Position numbers and translations under genes: made by a program. From Collimonas sp. OK242 (GTDB lineage: Bacteria > Pseudomonadota > Gammaproteobacteria > Burkholderiales > Burkholderiaceae_D), in contig NZ_FNOR01000005.1 of NCBI RefSeq assembly GCF_900107095.1, positions 62,001 through 126,000 of the forward strand: 64,000 nucleotides of DNA, given 5' to 3'. The notes under the pieces are model-generated. The model did not search any database and was not told where the DNA came from. It worked only from the letters and a program-made list of their open reading frames with translations. Below, one piece after another: positions 46,281 to 54,277 of the stretch. Positions within the stretch are counted from its first letter, which is position 1, and every line of letters begins with the position of its first letter.

Positions 46281-46305
46281 AAAACGCCAGCATTGCTGGC
46301 GTTTT
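46281..46305. terminator. Bidirectional terminator hairpin
   Basis: AAAACGCCAGC (46281-46291) pairs with GCTGGCGTTTT (46295-46305) over a 3-base loop, with further T residues. It lies after the stop of the minus-strand DUF4148 gene and upstream of the efflux operon, insulating the two. Confidence 0.8.
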
Positions 46306-46368
46306 TGCGCAACGCTGAAACTTGCTGGGTCAGCGTCGCATCAGCTGCTTTTTTTAACTTGGTTCAGC

Positions 46369-46641
46369 TTAGTTGCCGTTGTAGACCGATGGCTCTGCTT
46401 TGTCGATCTGGCTTGCGACTTCAGCGCGGCTAACCGACTTGCCTGCGGCTGCAACGACAGGGTACTGGTTACGCGCTACAGTCAGCGAACCGTCTTTCTG
46501 GGCTTGCAACAGTTCAGCCTGGACATCGGCACGCGACTTGGTCGAGACGAACGGTGTTTCGGGTGGATATGGGGTGACGGCCAGGGCGCTGCCAGCGGCG
46601 GCTAAGATTGCGAGACCTGCGATAAGTTGTTTGGCATTCAT
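46369..46641 (-). CDS. DUF4148 family small exported protein
   Basis: A 90-residue protein with signal peptide (MNAKQLIAGLAILAAAGSAL, then AVTP). The mature part SRADVQAELLQAQKDGSLTV followed by a short YPxxxxxxG region and SRAEVASQIDKAE is the DUF4148 pattern: an N-terminal RADVxAEL helix and a similar second helix. The family is abundant in Burkholderiales, of unknown function, and likely periplasmic. It is monocistronic with a terminator 60 bases downstream. Confidence 0.9.
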   Translation of the reverse strand: MNAKQLIAGLAILAAAGSALAVTPYPPETPFVSTKSRADVQAELLQAQKDGSLTVARNQYPVVAAAGKSVSRAEVASQIDKAEPSVYNGN

Positions 46642-46992
46642 GTTTTTCTCCAGTAAGTTGATGGCACCGGGCTCGGCGGAACAGGCGTTGTGCAGCCCGT
46701 CGGGTCCTGCCTCGGTGAGCGGCGCACTTGCGTTGTTGAGATTGCTTGTGTGTTGCGCCCATCGATGAAGCTCAGTGTAGAGATTCCACGATCAACAATA
46801 AATAGCCTTATTGGAAATTAACTATTTCTGAAATAGAAATAATTATCGGAAACTTTTTGCTGCGGACGCACAACAAAGCATAGTTCGGGAAGGCTGGTCG
46901 GTAAGGTAGGTAAGAACGAGCGGGCCAGAACGGCCGGTCGGAAGCGCGCTGGTTTTGCATTGTCAAGATGCAAAACCAGCGCCAGATCGTGG
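46642..46992. other. Intergenic region upstream of the DUF4148 gene
   Basis: 351 bases that contain the DUF4148 promoter region and, at the far end, the mnmA terminator hairpin. No coding frame is supported. An AT-rich block near 46795-46850 is the most likely promoter site, but no pair of boxes is convincing. Confidence 0.4.
46946..46982. terminator. 15-bp hairpin after mnmA
   Basis: GCGCTGGTTTTGCAT (46946-46960) and ATGCAAAACCAGCGC (46968-46982) pair perfectly over a 7-base loop. It starts 10 bases beyond the mnmA stop and is the likely end of the nudix-mnmA transcript, although a long T-tract is lacking. Confidence 0.7.
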
Positions 46993-48144
46993 TCAGGCAG
47001 TGTTGCCGGATGATTCGATAATGCCGCCGCCGAGACAGATATCGCCGTCATACAGCACGGCGGATTGGCCGGGAGTGACCGCCCATTGCGGATCGGTAAA
47101 TTTGAGGGCGAAGTTTTCCACCCCCGTTTTCACTCCCGTTTCGGTTTCCGTTCCCGGCAACAGCAGGCCGTCAAACGCGCATGCCATGTCAGCCTGCCGA
47201 TAACGCGTCTTGGCCGACAAATGCCCGCTATCCGGCGCTTCACCCGACACCCAGCTGAGTTGTCCGGCTTGCAGCGTCGACGACAGCAGCCAAGGGTGAT
47301 CATGTCCCTGGACGATGTACAGCGTGTTGTTTGCTACATCTTTCCTGGCGACATACCAGGGATCGCTATCGCCGCCCGCATTCTTGTGCGTCTTCATGCC
47401 ACCCAGGCCTATGCCCTTGCGCTGGCCCAGCGTGTAAAAACTCAGACCCACATGTTCGCCCACCACATCGCCGTCCGGGGTTTTCATCGGCCCCGGCTGA
47501 TAGGACAGGTAACGGTTCAGGAATTCACGGAATGGCCGTTCGCCGATAAAGCAGATGCCGGTTGAGTCCTTTTTCTTGGCATTCGGCAACTGAATCTGTT
47601 CGGCGATCTTGCGTACTTCGGTTTTCTGGATTTCACCCAGCGGGAACAAGGTTCGCGATAACTGCGACTGGTTCAGGCGGTGCAGGAAATAGCTTTGATC
47701 CTTGCTGGCGTCGACCGCCTTCAACAACTCGAAACGACCCGAATCGGCTTGCCGCACCCGGGCGTAATGGCCGGTAGCGATCAGGTCGGCGCCCAGTTTC
47801 ATGGCGTGATCGAGAAAGGCCTTGAACTTGATTTCGGCATTGCACAGGACGTCCGGATTGGGAGTGCGTCCGGCCTGATACTCGCGCAGGAATTCGGCGA
47901 ATACCCGATCTTTGTACTCGGCGGCAAAATTCACCGCTTCGATGTCGACCCCGATGACGTCGGCCACGCTGACCGCATCGATCCAATCCTGGCGCGTCGA
48001 GCAGTATTCGGAATCGTCGTCGTCCTCCCAGTTTTTCATGAACAGGCCGATGACTTCATAACCTTGCTGTTTCAGCATCCAGGCCGAAACCGAGGAGTCG
48101 ACCCCGCCCGACATGCCGATGACTACGCGTTTTTTACTAGACAT
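46993..48144 (-). CDS. mnmA: tRNA-specific 2-thiouridylase
   Basis: A 383-residue enzyme that thiolates U34 of tRNA-Lys, -Glu and -Gln using sulfur from the Tus/IscS relay and ATP. The PP-loop SGGVDS is at residues 12-17; the two catalytic cysteines are Cys101 ([12 protein letters not shown]) and Cys198 ([15 protein letters not shown]). GHYARV and [11 protein letters not shown] are other hallmarks. The ATG at 48144 lies inside the end of the Nudix gene (eight-base overlap), so a longer form starting at 48162 is unlikely. Cytoplasmic, housekeeping. Confidence 0.97.
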   Translation of the reverse strand: MSSKKRVVIGMSGGVDSSVSAWMLKQQGYEVIGLFMKNWEDDDDSEYCSTRQDWIDAVSVADVIGVDIEAVNFAAEYKDRVFAEFLREYQAGRTPNPDVLCNAEIKFKAFLDHAMKLGADLIATGHYARVRQADSGRFELLKAVDASKDQSYFLHRLNQSQLSRTLFPLGEIQKTEVRKIAEQIQLPNAKKKDSTGICFIGERPFREFLNRYLSYQPGPMKTPDGDVVGEHVGLSFYTLGQRKGIGLGGMKTHKNAGGDSDPWYVARKDVANNTLYIVQGHDHPWLLSSTLQAGQLSWVSGEAPDSGHLSAKTRYRQADMACAFDGLLLPGTETETGVKTGVENFALKFTDPQWAVTPGQSAVLYDGDICLGGGIIESSGNTA

Positions 48145-48622
48145 TAGCCGCTCCGTAAGCACTTGGATGAGTGTTCAGCATGCTTAACGGTGCGCGTTGA
48201 CCGCGCAGGTAATCGTCGATGCAAAGCAACACCTGCGAACTACGATGACGCTCCTGGCAGGCTGCCAGTTCGTCGCGCGACATCCACAGGGTACGCAAGA
48301 TGCCGTGATCGAGCGCCTGATCGTGCTGTGCGCCGAGATCGCCGCAAAAGGCAAAGCGCAAGTAAGTGACCGCTTTGCCGGTGCGCGCCGATACATAACG
48401 CGCCATATACATGCCGACCAGCGCGGTAGGGGTGAAATCATGCGCGGTTTCTTCCAGCGTTTCGCGCACGACAGCCTGCAGCAGCGACTCGTTGGGATCG
48501 AGATGGCCGGCTGGCTGGTTGATGCGGATGCCGTCACTGGTCGCTTCTTCAATCAGCAAGAAGCGGCCGTCGCGCTCTATGATCGCGGCGACTGTGACAG
48601 AGGGTTTCCAAACGTCAGTCAT
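48137..48622 (-). CDS. nudJ: Nudix hydrolase, NudJ-like
   Basis: A 161-residue pyrophosphohydrolase. The Nudix box reads [14 protein letters not shown] then RETLEETA, matching G-x5-E-x7-RExxEE except that the usual final Gly is Ala. [20 protein letters not shown] at the N-terminus and [10 protein letters not shown] later fit NudJ, which acts on HMP-pyrophosphate and nucleoside di- and triphosphates. The link with mnmA, sharing overlapping ends, is also seen in Escherichia coli, which supports the symbol. It is the first gene of the pair. Confidence 0.88.
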   Translation of the reverse strand: MTDVWKPSVTVAAIIERDGRFLLIEEATSDGIRINQPAGHLDPNESLLQAVVRETLEETAHDFTPTALVGMYMARYVSARTGKAVTYLRFAFCGDLGAQHDQALDHGILRTLWMSRDELAACQERHRSSQVLLCIDDYLRGQRAPLSMLNTHPSAYGAANV

Positions 48623-48787
48623 AAATTCCTCGGTTAATCCGATATTTTAACTTGCCTGCCGGTTTTCGATGAAAAGCGGGCAAGGAGGGTATCCGCAGCG
48701 TCCTAGCATAGAGCGAAGAAGCGATTGTAGTCATACGCGCAACTAATGATTAATTTTAGGATAAATAACCTACATCAAGACGTCTGG

Positions 48788-48817
48788 TTGTTGAGCCGCA
48801 ATTTTTCCGTGTAAGAT
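48788..48817 (+). promoter_or_regulatory. Candidate promoter of the pnt genes
   Basis: TTGTTG (48788-48793) and TAAGAT (48812-48817) are separated by 18 bases, close to sigma-70 consensus. Transcription from here would give a leader of about 110 bases that includes the palindromic repeat at 48836-48894. Confidence 0.4.
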
Positions 48818-48835
48818 TCCATACAACTAATTGCG

Positions 48836-48894
48836 GGACAGAGCTGCCCGGGTAGGGTTTAAGAACCACCGTAGCGTGGTGAATTACTCTGTCC
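48836..48894. repeat. REP-like nested palindrome in the pntAA leader
   Basis: GGACAGAG (48836-48843) pairs with CTCTGTCC (48887-48894), with an inner ACCAC/GTGGT stem (48865-48869, 48876-48880). The GGGACAGAG...CTCTGTCC form is a dispersed repeat in related bacteria, and it is different in sequence from the one at 41339. It sits between the candidate promoter and the gene. Confidence 0.65.
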
Positions 48895-48935
48895 TCAACA
48901 AATCTAAAAAATTTCTAACATCGTGGGAGAAGTAC

Positions 48936-50051
48936 ATGAAAATCGGCATTCCCGCCGAGACGCGGCTTGGCGAGACACGGGTTGCAGCGACTCCGGAGAC
49001 GGTAAAAAAGCTGGTGGCGGCCAAACACCAGGTTTTGGTGCAGTCCGGCGCCGGCATTTTATCCAGTATTACCGATGAAGCCTACGCGGCTGCAGGCGCC
49101 GAGATGGTGACTGCGGCGGCGGCATTCGGCGTGGAAACCGTGCTCAAGGTGCGTGCCCCCGGCGCTGACGAACTGGCCCTGCTGAAGAGCGGTACGGTCG
49201 TGGTCGGTATGCTGAATCCTTTTGATGCCGACAATATTGCTGTTATGGCAAGCCATGGCTTGACCGCGTTTGCGCTGGAAGCGGCGCCGCGCACTTCGCG
49301 TGCGCAAGCTATGGATGTGTTGTCGTCGCAAGCCAATATCGCCGGCTACAAAGCGGTGCTGATGGCCGCCAATACCTATCAGCGCTTCATGCCGATGCTG
49401 ATGACCGCAGCCGGCACCGTCAAGGCGGCGCGCATGCTGATCATGGGCGCGGGCGTAGCCGGTTTGCAGGCGATCGCCACCGCCAAGCGTCTCGGCGCGG
49501 TGATCGAGGCCTCCGATGTGCGGCCGGCGGTGAAGGAACAGATCGAATCGCTGGGCGCGAAATTCCTGGATGTGCCTTTCATCACGGATGAAGAACGGGA
49601 AATCGCCCAAGGCGTAGGCGGCTATGCGCGGGCTATGCCGGCCGACTGGATGCGGCGCCAGGCCGAACTGGTGCACGAGCGCGCCAAGCAAGCCGATATC
49701 ATTATCACCACCGCCCTGATTCCCGGCCGCAAAGCACCTGTGCTGATCAGCGAAGACACCGTCAAGGCGATGAAGCCGGGTTCGGTGATTCTCGACATGG
49801 CGGTGGACCAGGGCGGCAACTGTCCTTTGTCGGAAAGCGGCAAAACCGTCATCAGGCACGGCGTCCACATCATCGGCGAAGGCAATCTGGCGACGCTGGT
49901 GGCGGCTGACGCCTCGGCGCTGTATGCGCGCAACGTGCTCGATTTCCTCAAGCTGATCATCAATGCCGAAGGCGGCCTGGTGATCAACCGCGAGGACGAT
50001 ATCGTTGCCGGCACCTTGTTGTGCAGCGGCGGCGAGGTGCTGCGCAAGTAA
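48936..50051 (+). CDS. pntAA: NAD(P) transhydrogenase subunit alpha part 1
   Basis: A 371-residue NAD-binding subunit (domain I) of the proton-translocating transhydrogenase, which transfers hydride between NADH and NADP+ at the expense of the proton gradient and is a main NADPH source. GGGAGA lies upstream of the ATG at 48936. IPAETRLGETRVAATPETVK opens the chain, and MLIMGAGVAGLQAIATAKRL is the dinucleotide-binding loop; SVILDMAVDQGGNCPLSESG is typical. In this organism the alpha subunit is split. The next gene in the direction is panD, then pntAB and pntB. Confidence 0.95.
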   Translation: MKIGIPAETRLGETRVAATPETVKKLVAAKHQVLVQSGAGILSSITDEAYAAAGAEMVTAAAAFGVETVLKVRAPGADELALLKSGTVVVGMLNPFDADNIAVMASHGLTAFALEAAPRTSRAQAMDVLSSQANIAGYKAVLMAANTYQRFMPMLMTAAGTVKAARMLIMGAGVAGLQAIATAKRLGAVIEASDVRPAVKEQIESLGAKFLDVPFITDEEREIAQGVGGYARAMPADWMRRQAELVHERAKQADIIITTALIPGRKAPVLISEDTVKAMKPGSVILDMAVDQGGNCPLSESGKTVIRHGVHIIGEGNLATLVAADASALYARNVLDFLKLIINAEGGLVINREDDIVAGTLLCSGGEVLRK

Positions 50052-50171
50052 GTTACATAAGTAAATTACTAAGCGGCGCAAAAAAATACCGATATAAATA
50101 CCGATTTAATTAATAGCTGTAAAGAGGCGTCCGGCTGAGGTCGGAGGCTTCGTAAACTGGAGAAACAAGAT

Positions 50172-50534
50172 ATGCAACGCATCATGCTGCGCGCAAAAAT
50201 TCATCGCGCAACCGTTACTCAGGCTGACCTGCATTACGAGGGCTCTTGCGGGATAGATGAGGATCTGCTGGAAGCGGCCGACATCCGCGAGTTTGAAAAG
50301 ATCGAACTGTACAACGTCAACAACGGCCAGCGCTTTTCGACCTACGCGATCCGCGGCAAACGCGGCAGCGGCGAGATTTCGCTGAACGGCGCCGCTGCAC
50401 GTTGCGCGCATCTGGGCGACCTGCTGATCATTTGCACTTATGCTCCGCTTTCGAATGAAGAGGCCCGCAGCTATGTGCCGAAAGTGGTGTTTGTCGATGA
50501 CAACAACCGTATCACCGGCCTGAAGAAAATCTAA
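50172..50534 (+). CDS. panD: Aspartate 1-decarboxylase
   Basis: A 120-residue pyruvoyl enzyme making beta-alanine for pantothenate and coenzyme A. The precursor cleaves itself between Gly24 and Ser25 (YEGSCGID) so that Ser25 becomes the pyruvoyl group; Arg54 and Tyr58 of the active site are present ([11 protein letters not shown]). Length and residues match the Escherichia coli enzyme. It lies 120 bases after pntAA and 48 bases before pntAB, between the two halves of the alpha subunit, in the same direction. Other pan genes are not in the window. Confidence 0.97.
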   Translation: MQRIMLRAKIHRATVTQADLHYEGSCGIDEDLLEAADIREFEKIELYNVNNGQRFSTYAIRGKRGSGEISLNGAAARCAHLGDLLIICTYAPLSNEEARSYVPKVVFVDDNNRITGLKKI

Positions 50535-50582
50535 GGCCAGCGGCGCGTTTCAACAGCGCTGTCCTTCTATCAAGGGGAAATC

Positions 50583-50909
50583 ATGGAAGTCACGCACACC
50601 ATCACCAACCTGATCATTTTCGTACTGGCGATCTACGTCGGCTACCACGTGGTCTGGACCGTTACACCTGCCTTGCATACACCGCTGATGGCGGTCACCA
50701 ATGCCATTTCGGCCATCATCATCATCGGCGCCATGCTGGCCGCCGGCCTGACCGAAGGCATCGTCGGCCAGGTCGCCGGCACGCTGGCGGTGGCGCTGGC
50801 GGCTGTCAACGTATTCGGCGGTTTTCTGGTGACCCAGCGCATGCTGGAAATGTTCAAGAAAAAAGAGCCCAAGGCCAAGCCTGCAGCTAAAGAGGGAGCG
50901 CAGCAATGA
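50583..50909 (+). CDS. pntAB: NAD(P) transhydrogenase subunit alpha part 2
   Basis: A 108-residue membrane subunit with about three helices (ITNLIIFVLAIYVGYHVVWT, VTNAISAIIIIGAMLAAGLT, VAGTLAVALAAVNVFGGFLV) followed by a basic tail (FKKKEPKAKPAAK). It provides part of the proton channel of the transhydrogenase. AAGGGG precedes the ATG. Its stop overlaps the pntB start (ATGA at 50906-50909). Confidence 0.95.
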   Translation: MEVTHTITNLIIFVLAIYVGYHVVWTVTPALHTPLMAVTNAISAIIIIGAMLAAGLTEGIVGQVAGTLAVALAAVNVFGGFLVTQRMLEMFKKKEPKAKPAAKEGAQQ

Positions 50910-52342
50910 GCATGAACCTGGTGACCTTGTTGTACCTGATCGCCTCGGTTTGCTTCATCCAGGCGCTCAAGGGTTTGTCGCACCCGTCTTCGGCGCGGCG
51001 CGGTAATGTCTTTGGCATGAGCGGCATGGCGATAGCAGTCGTCACTACGATTGCCCTGATCGTCAAGCTGAAAGCGGAATCGCAAGGAGCCGGCCTCGGT
51101 TTCTGGCTGGTGGCCGGCGGCGTGGTGGCGGGCGGCGGCATCGGCGCCTTCCTGGCCAAGCGGGTAGAGATGACCAAGATGCCGGAACTGGTGGCGGCGA
51201 TGCACTCGCTGATCGGTCTGGCGGCGGTATGTATCGCGGTTGCCGCGGTGTCGGAGCCATGGGCTTTCGGTATTGCCGCACATGGCGAATTGCTGCCGAC
51301 CGGTAACCGCATCGAACTGTTTATCGGCACCTTTGTCGGCGCGATTACCTTCTCCGGTTCGGTGATCGCTTTCGGCAAGCTGTCGGGCAAGTACAAATTC
51401 CGCCTGTTCCAGGGTGCGCCGGTCAGTTTCCGCGGCCAGCACTTCTTCAACCTGTTGCTGGCCGTGGCGATGCTGGGGCTGGGGATCATCTTTGTGCTGA
51501 CCCAGTCCTGGCTGCCTTTCATCTTGATGACCATCATCGCGTTTGCGCTGGGTGTGTTGATCATTATCCCGATCGGCGGCGCCGACATGCCGGTGGTGGT
51601 GTCTATGCTCAACAGCTATTCAGGCTGGGCGGCAGCCGGCATCGGCTTTTCGCTGAATAACTCGATGCTGATCATCGCCGGTTCGCTGGTCGGTTCCAGC
51701 GGCGCGATCCTGTCCTACATCATGTGCAAGGCGATGAATCGTTCGTTCTTCAACGTGATCCTGGGCGGCTTTGGCGGCGACGCCGCGGCGGCGACATCGG
51801 CTGGCGCACAGGCCCAGCGTCCGGTGAAGTCCGGTTCCGCCGACGATGCCTCGTTCCTGCTGGGGAATGCCGAAACCGTCATCATCGTTCCCGGCTACGG
51901 GCTGGCGGTGGCGCGTGCGCAGCATGCCTTGATGGAGCTGGCTGAAAAGCTGTCGCACAAGGGCGTTACCGTCAAGTTTGCGATTCACCCGGTGGCGGGG
52001 CGCATGCCAGGCCACATGAACGTGTTGCTGGCGGAGGCTGAAGTGCCGTACGACCAGGTGTTCGAGATGGAAGACATCAACAGCGAATTCGCCCAGGCCG
52101 ATGTGGTGCTGGTGCTGGGCGCCAACGACGTCGTCAATCCGGCCGCCAAGGATCCGAAGTCGTCGATTGCCGGCATGCCTATCCTGGAAGCCTACAAAGC
52201 CAAGACCGTCATCGTCAACAAGCGTTCCATGGCTTCCGGCTATGCCGGGCTGGACAACGAGTTGTTCTACATGGATAAAACCATGATGGTGTTCGGCGAT
52301 GCCAAGAAGGTGATTGAAGATATGGCGAAGGCGATTGAGTAA
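50906..52342 (+). CDS. pntB: NAD(P) transhydrogenase subunit beta
   Basis: A 478-residue subunit: nine or so helices (residues 1-270, for instance VVTTIALIVKLKAESQG, GIGAFLAKRVEMTKMPELVA) and a C-terminal NADP(H)-binding domain III with VIIVPGYGLAVARAQHALME, VKFAIHPVAGRMPGHMNVLL, DVVLVLGANDVVNPAAKDPK and SIAGMPILEA. GRMPGHMNVLLAEA is the NADP-site signature. It forms the channel with PntAB and contacts PntAA. A terminator follows the stop at 52362-52397. Confidence 0.96.
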   Translation: MSMNLVTLLYLIASVCFIQALKGLSHPSSARRGNVFGMSGMAIAVVTTIALIVKLKAESQGAGLGFWLVAGGVVAGGGIGAFLAKRVEMTKMPELVAAMHSLIGLAAVCIAVAAVSEPWAFGIAAHGELLPTGNRIELFIGTFVGAITFSGSVIAFGKLSGKYKFRLFQGAPVSFRGQHFFNLLLAVAMLGLGIIFVLTQSWLPFILMTIIAFALGVLIIIPIGGADMPVVVSMLNSYSGWAAAGIGFSLNNSMLIIAGSLVGSSGAILSYIMCKAMNRSFFNVILGGFGGDAAAATSAGAQAQRPVKSGSADDASFLLGNAETVIIVPGYGLAVARAQHALMELAEKLSHKGVTVKFAIHPVAGRMPGHMNVLLAEAEVPYDQVFEMEDINSEFAQADVVLVLGANDVVNPAAKDPKSSIAGMPILEAYKAKTVIVNKRSMASGYAGLDNELFYMDKTMMVFGDAKKVIEDMAKAIE

Positions 52343-52361
52343 GCGCTGGCCATTCCCATAA

Positions 52362-52397
52362 AAAAAACCGCGCCGGCTAAAACCGCCGCGGTTTTTT
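52362..52397. terminator. Bidirectional terminator after pntB
   Basis: AAAAAACCGCG (52362-52372) pairs with CGCGGTTTTTT (52387-52397), with a smaller internal CCGGC-like stem. T-tracts on both strands allow it to end both pntB and the convergent ubiH-like gene. Confidence 0.85.
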
Positions 52398-52420
52398 TTA
52401 TTGTGACAGTGGAGCGAAAA

Positions 52421-53593
52421 TTAGCGTCGTCCGAACATCATTTGTCGGGCCAGCAAGCGCCTGGCGGGCTTCACAACATCTACCAGTCCCAGCGACAGAC
52501 CAAGCAGGGTTTGCGATACGGCGCCGTCCGGCGCGCTGGCAAAAATCCGCGCCATGACATCGGTCAGGTGGATCGTCAAGCTGCGGTCTGCCTGTCTGGC
52601 GGCGGCAAACCGTTGCAGGGTATCCGGTGTCATGTCGCTGGCCAGCAAACGTGCCAGCACCGCTGCATCGCGCAAGCCCAGGTTCAAGCCCTGGCCGGCA
52701 ACCGGGTGCAAGGTTTGCGCGGCGTTGCCAATGGCTACAGTCCTGAGCGTAGCTGCGGGGCGAGCGTTCAAGCCCAGCGGAAAGCTGTTGCGCTTCGATG
52801 TCTTCAGAAAACCTCCAAGCCGGCCGCCGAAGGCTTGCGCCAATGCCTGCAGGAATGCGGCGTCGTCCAGCGCCAGCAGCTGGCTTGCAGTGGCAGGGCG
52901 CACGCACCATACCAAGGCATAGTTGTGGCCGTGCTCGTCGTCCTGCGGCAGCAGCGCCAGCGGCCCCTGATCGGTGAAGCGTTCAAATGCGCGGTGTGGA
53001 ATCGGTGCGCTGCTCTGGACGTTGGCGACGATGCCGATTTGCTGGTAATCGCGTTGCAGGGATTTGTCATCCTGGGCGCCGAATATACCGCCTTCAGCTT
53101 GCACCAGCAATTGACTCCGCAGCGAACTGCCATCTGACAATTGCAATACCACACCGTCGTCTTGCTCGGTGCTGGCGCTGACTTGCAGCGGCCGCAGCAA
53201 GTGGATGCCGGCCAGCGCCGGCAGCGCCGCTAAAGCCGTTATCAGGTTGCCATAACGCGTGACATAGCCGAGCGCCGGCAGCTGGAATTCCTCGCGCTGG
53301 ATCAGGGTGCGGCCGAAATGCGCGCGGCGCGAGACATGGATCTGATGGATGGCGGTGGCGGCAATCGGCCAGGCGCCGATTTCTTGCAGGATCTGGCGGC
53401 TGCCGTAGGAAAGCGCCAGGGAACGCGGATCTTGCCGTGCCAGTTCAACCGTCTTGGCGTCGATCAGCGCAATCCGCGCAGCTGCCACGCCGCGTTTAAC
53501 CAGTAATGCAGCCAGGCTCAGGCCGACCGGACCGGCGCCGCAGATGGCGATGTCGACTTCGGTCTGCAGCTGCGGATGGGTGGTGGTGTTCAT
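52421..53593 (-). CDS. ubiH: UbiH-type FAD-dependent ubiquinone hydroxylase
   Basis: A 390-residue flavoprotein monooxygenase of the UbiH/UbiI/COQ6 family that hydroxylates the quinone ring during ubiquinone synthesis. The FAD motif IAICGAGPVGLSLAALLVKR starts near residue 15, RSLALSYGSRQIL follows, and the second FAD motif VAIGNAAQTLHPVAGQGLNL is present with LGLRDA. The family members (UbiH, UbiF, UbiI) differ only in position on the ring and cannot be separated here; linkage to pepP suggests UbiH as in Escherichia coli. It overlaps the HAD gene by 4 bases. Confidence 0.87.
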   Translation of the reverse strand: MNTTTHPQLQTEVDIAICGAGPVGLSLAALLVKRGVAAARIALIDAKTVELARQDPRSLALSYGSRQILQEIGAWPIAATAIHQIHVSRRAHFGRTLIQREEFQLPALGYVTRYGNLITALAALPALAGIHLLRPLQVSASTEQDDGVVLQLSDGSSLRSQLLVQAEGGIFGAQDDKSLQRDYQQIGIVANVQSSAPIPHRAFERFTDQGPLALLPQDDEHGHNYALVWCVRPATASQLLALDDAAFLQALAQAFGGRLGGFLKTSKRNSFPLGLNARPAATLRTVAIGNAAQTLHPVAGQGLNLGLRDAAVLARLLASDMTPDTLQRFAAARQADRSLTIHLTDVMARIFASAPDGAVSQTLLGLSLGLVDVVKPARRLLARQMMFGRR

Positions 53594-54231
53594 GCCGGCA
53601 ACCCCCAGTTGCGCAGCTGGGCGGCGGTGGCGGCAGGGTCGGTATGATGAATGGCGCGCCAGCCGAGCGCATGCGCCGCATCGACGTTTCTGCGGACATC
53701 GTCGATGAACACCAGTTGTTCCGGCTGCGCATCGGGATAGTGTTGGCGAATGCGTTCCAGCATGCGTTGGTAAATACGCGCATCCGGCTTGATCAGTTTT
53801 TCATCGCCCGACACCAGCACGTCCTTGAAGCGGCGCAGGAACGGATAGTTGTCGCGGGCGTAGGGGAAGGTTTCGCCCGACCAGTTGGTCAAGGCGTACA
53901 GCGGCACGCCAGCCGTTTCCAGTGCCTCGAAAATCGCCATGCCTTCTGCCAGCGTACCTCCCAGCATTTCAGTCCAGCGCGCATAGAAAGCGTGGATCAG
54001 GCGAGCGTGAGCCGGATGGCGGGCGCTGAGGACGGCGGTTGCCTCGCTGAGCGGGCGGCCGGCATCTTGCTGCAGATTCCACTCGCTGTTACAGACGTTG
54101 GCGAGGAACCACTTGCGCTCGCTGTCGTCGGCGATCAGCTTGCGGTACAGATAGTCGGGGTTCCAGTCGAAAAGAACGCCGCCGAGGTCGAAGACGACGA
54201 TGGTGGGAGTCGCGTTTGTCATGGACATCAT
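53590..54231 (-). CDS. HAD-IA family hydrolase
   Basis: A 213-residue phosphatase-like protein with motif I VVFDLGGVLFDWNPD, motif II LYALTNWSGE, motif III Lys in DEKLIKPDARIYQ and motif IV VFIDDVRRNV. The first motif has Gly where many phosphatases have a second Asp (FDLGG), as in the haloacid dehalogenase/epoxide hydrolase N-domain subgroup typified by YihX. The substrate may be a sugar phosphate. It is coupled to ubiH (overlap ATGA) and follows pepP by 46 bases. The start could be one of two nearby ATGs. Confidence 0.85.
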   Translation of the reverse strand: MMSMTNATPTIVVFDLGGVLFDWNPDYLYRKLIADDSERKWFLANVCNSEWNLQQDAGRPLSEATAVLSARHPAHARLIHAFYARWTEMLGGTLAEGMAIFEALETAGVPLYALTNWSGETFPYARDNYPFLRRFKDVLVSGDEKLIKPDARIYQRMLERIRQHYPDAQPEQLVFIDDVRRNVDAAHALGWRAIHHTDPAATAAQLRNWGLPA

Positions 54232-54277
54232 GATACTCGTGTCTGTACTACGTCGTGTTCCAGGGGCCGCGCTTGCT

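Larger units (their letters stand above)
48623..48935. other. Divergent regulatory region between nudix and pntAA
   Basis: 313 bases. It holds the promoters of both units, an AT-rich block around 48740-48780, the candidate promoter at 48788-48817 and the palindromic repeat. No coding region is supported. Confidence 0.5.

Noticed and set aside
48831-48935. Upstream extension of pntAA
   Set aside because: It is encoded by the palindromic repeat; the ATG at 48936 has a good ribosome site and the conserved MKIGIPAE start.
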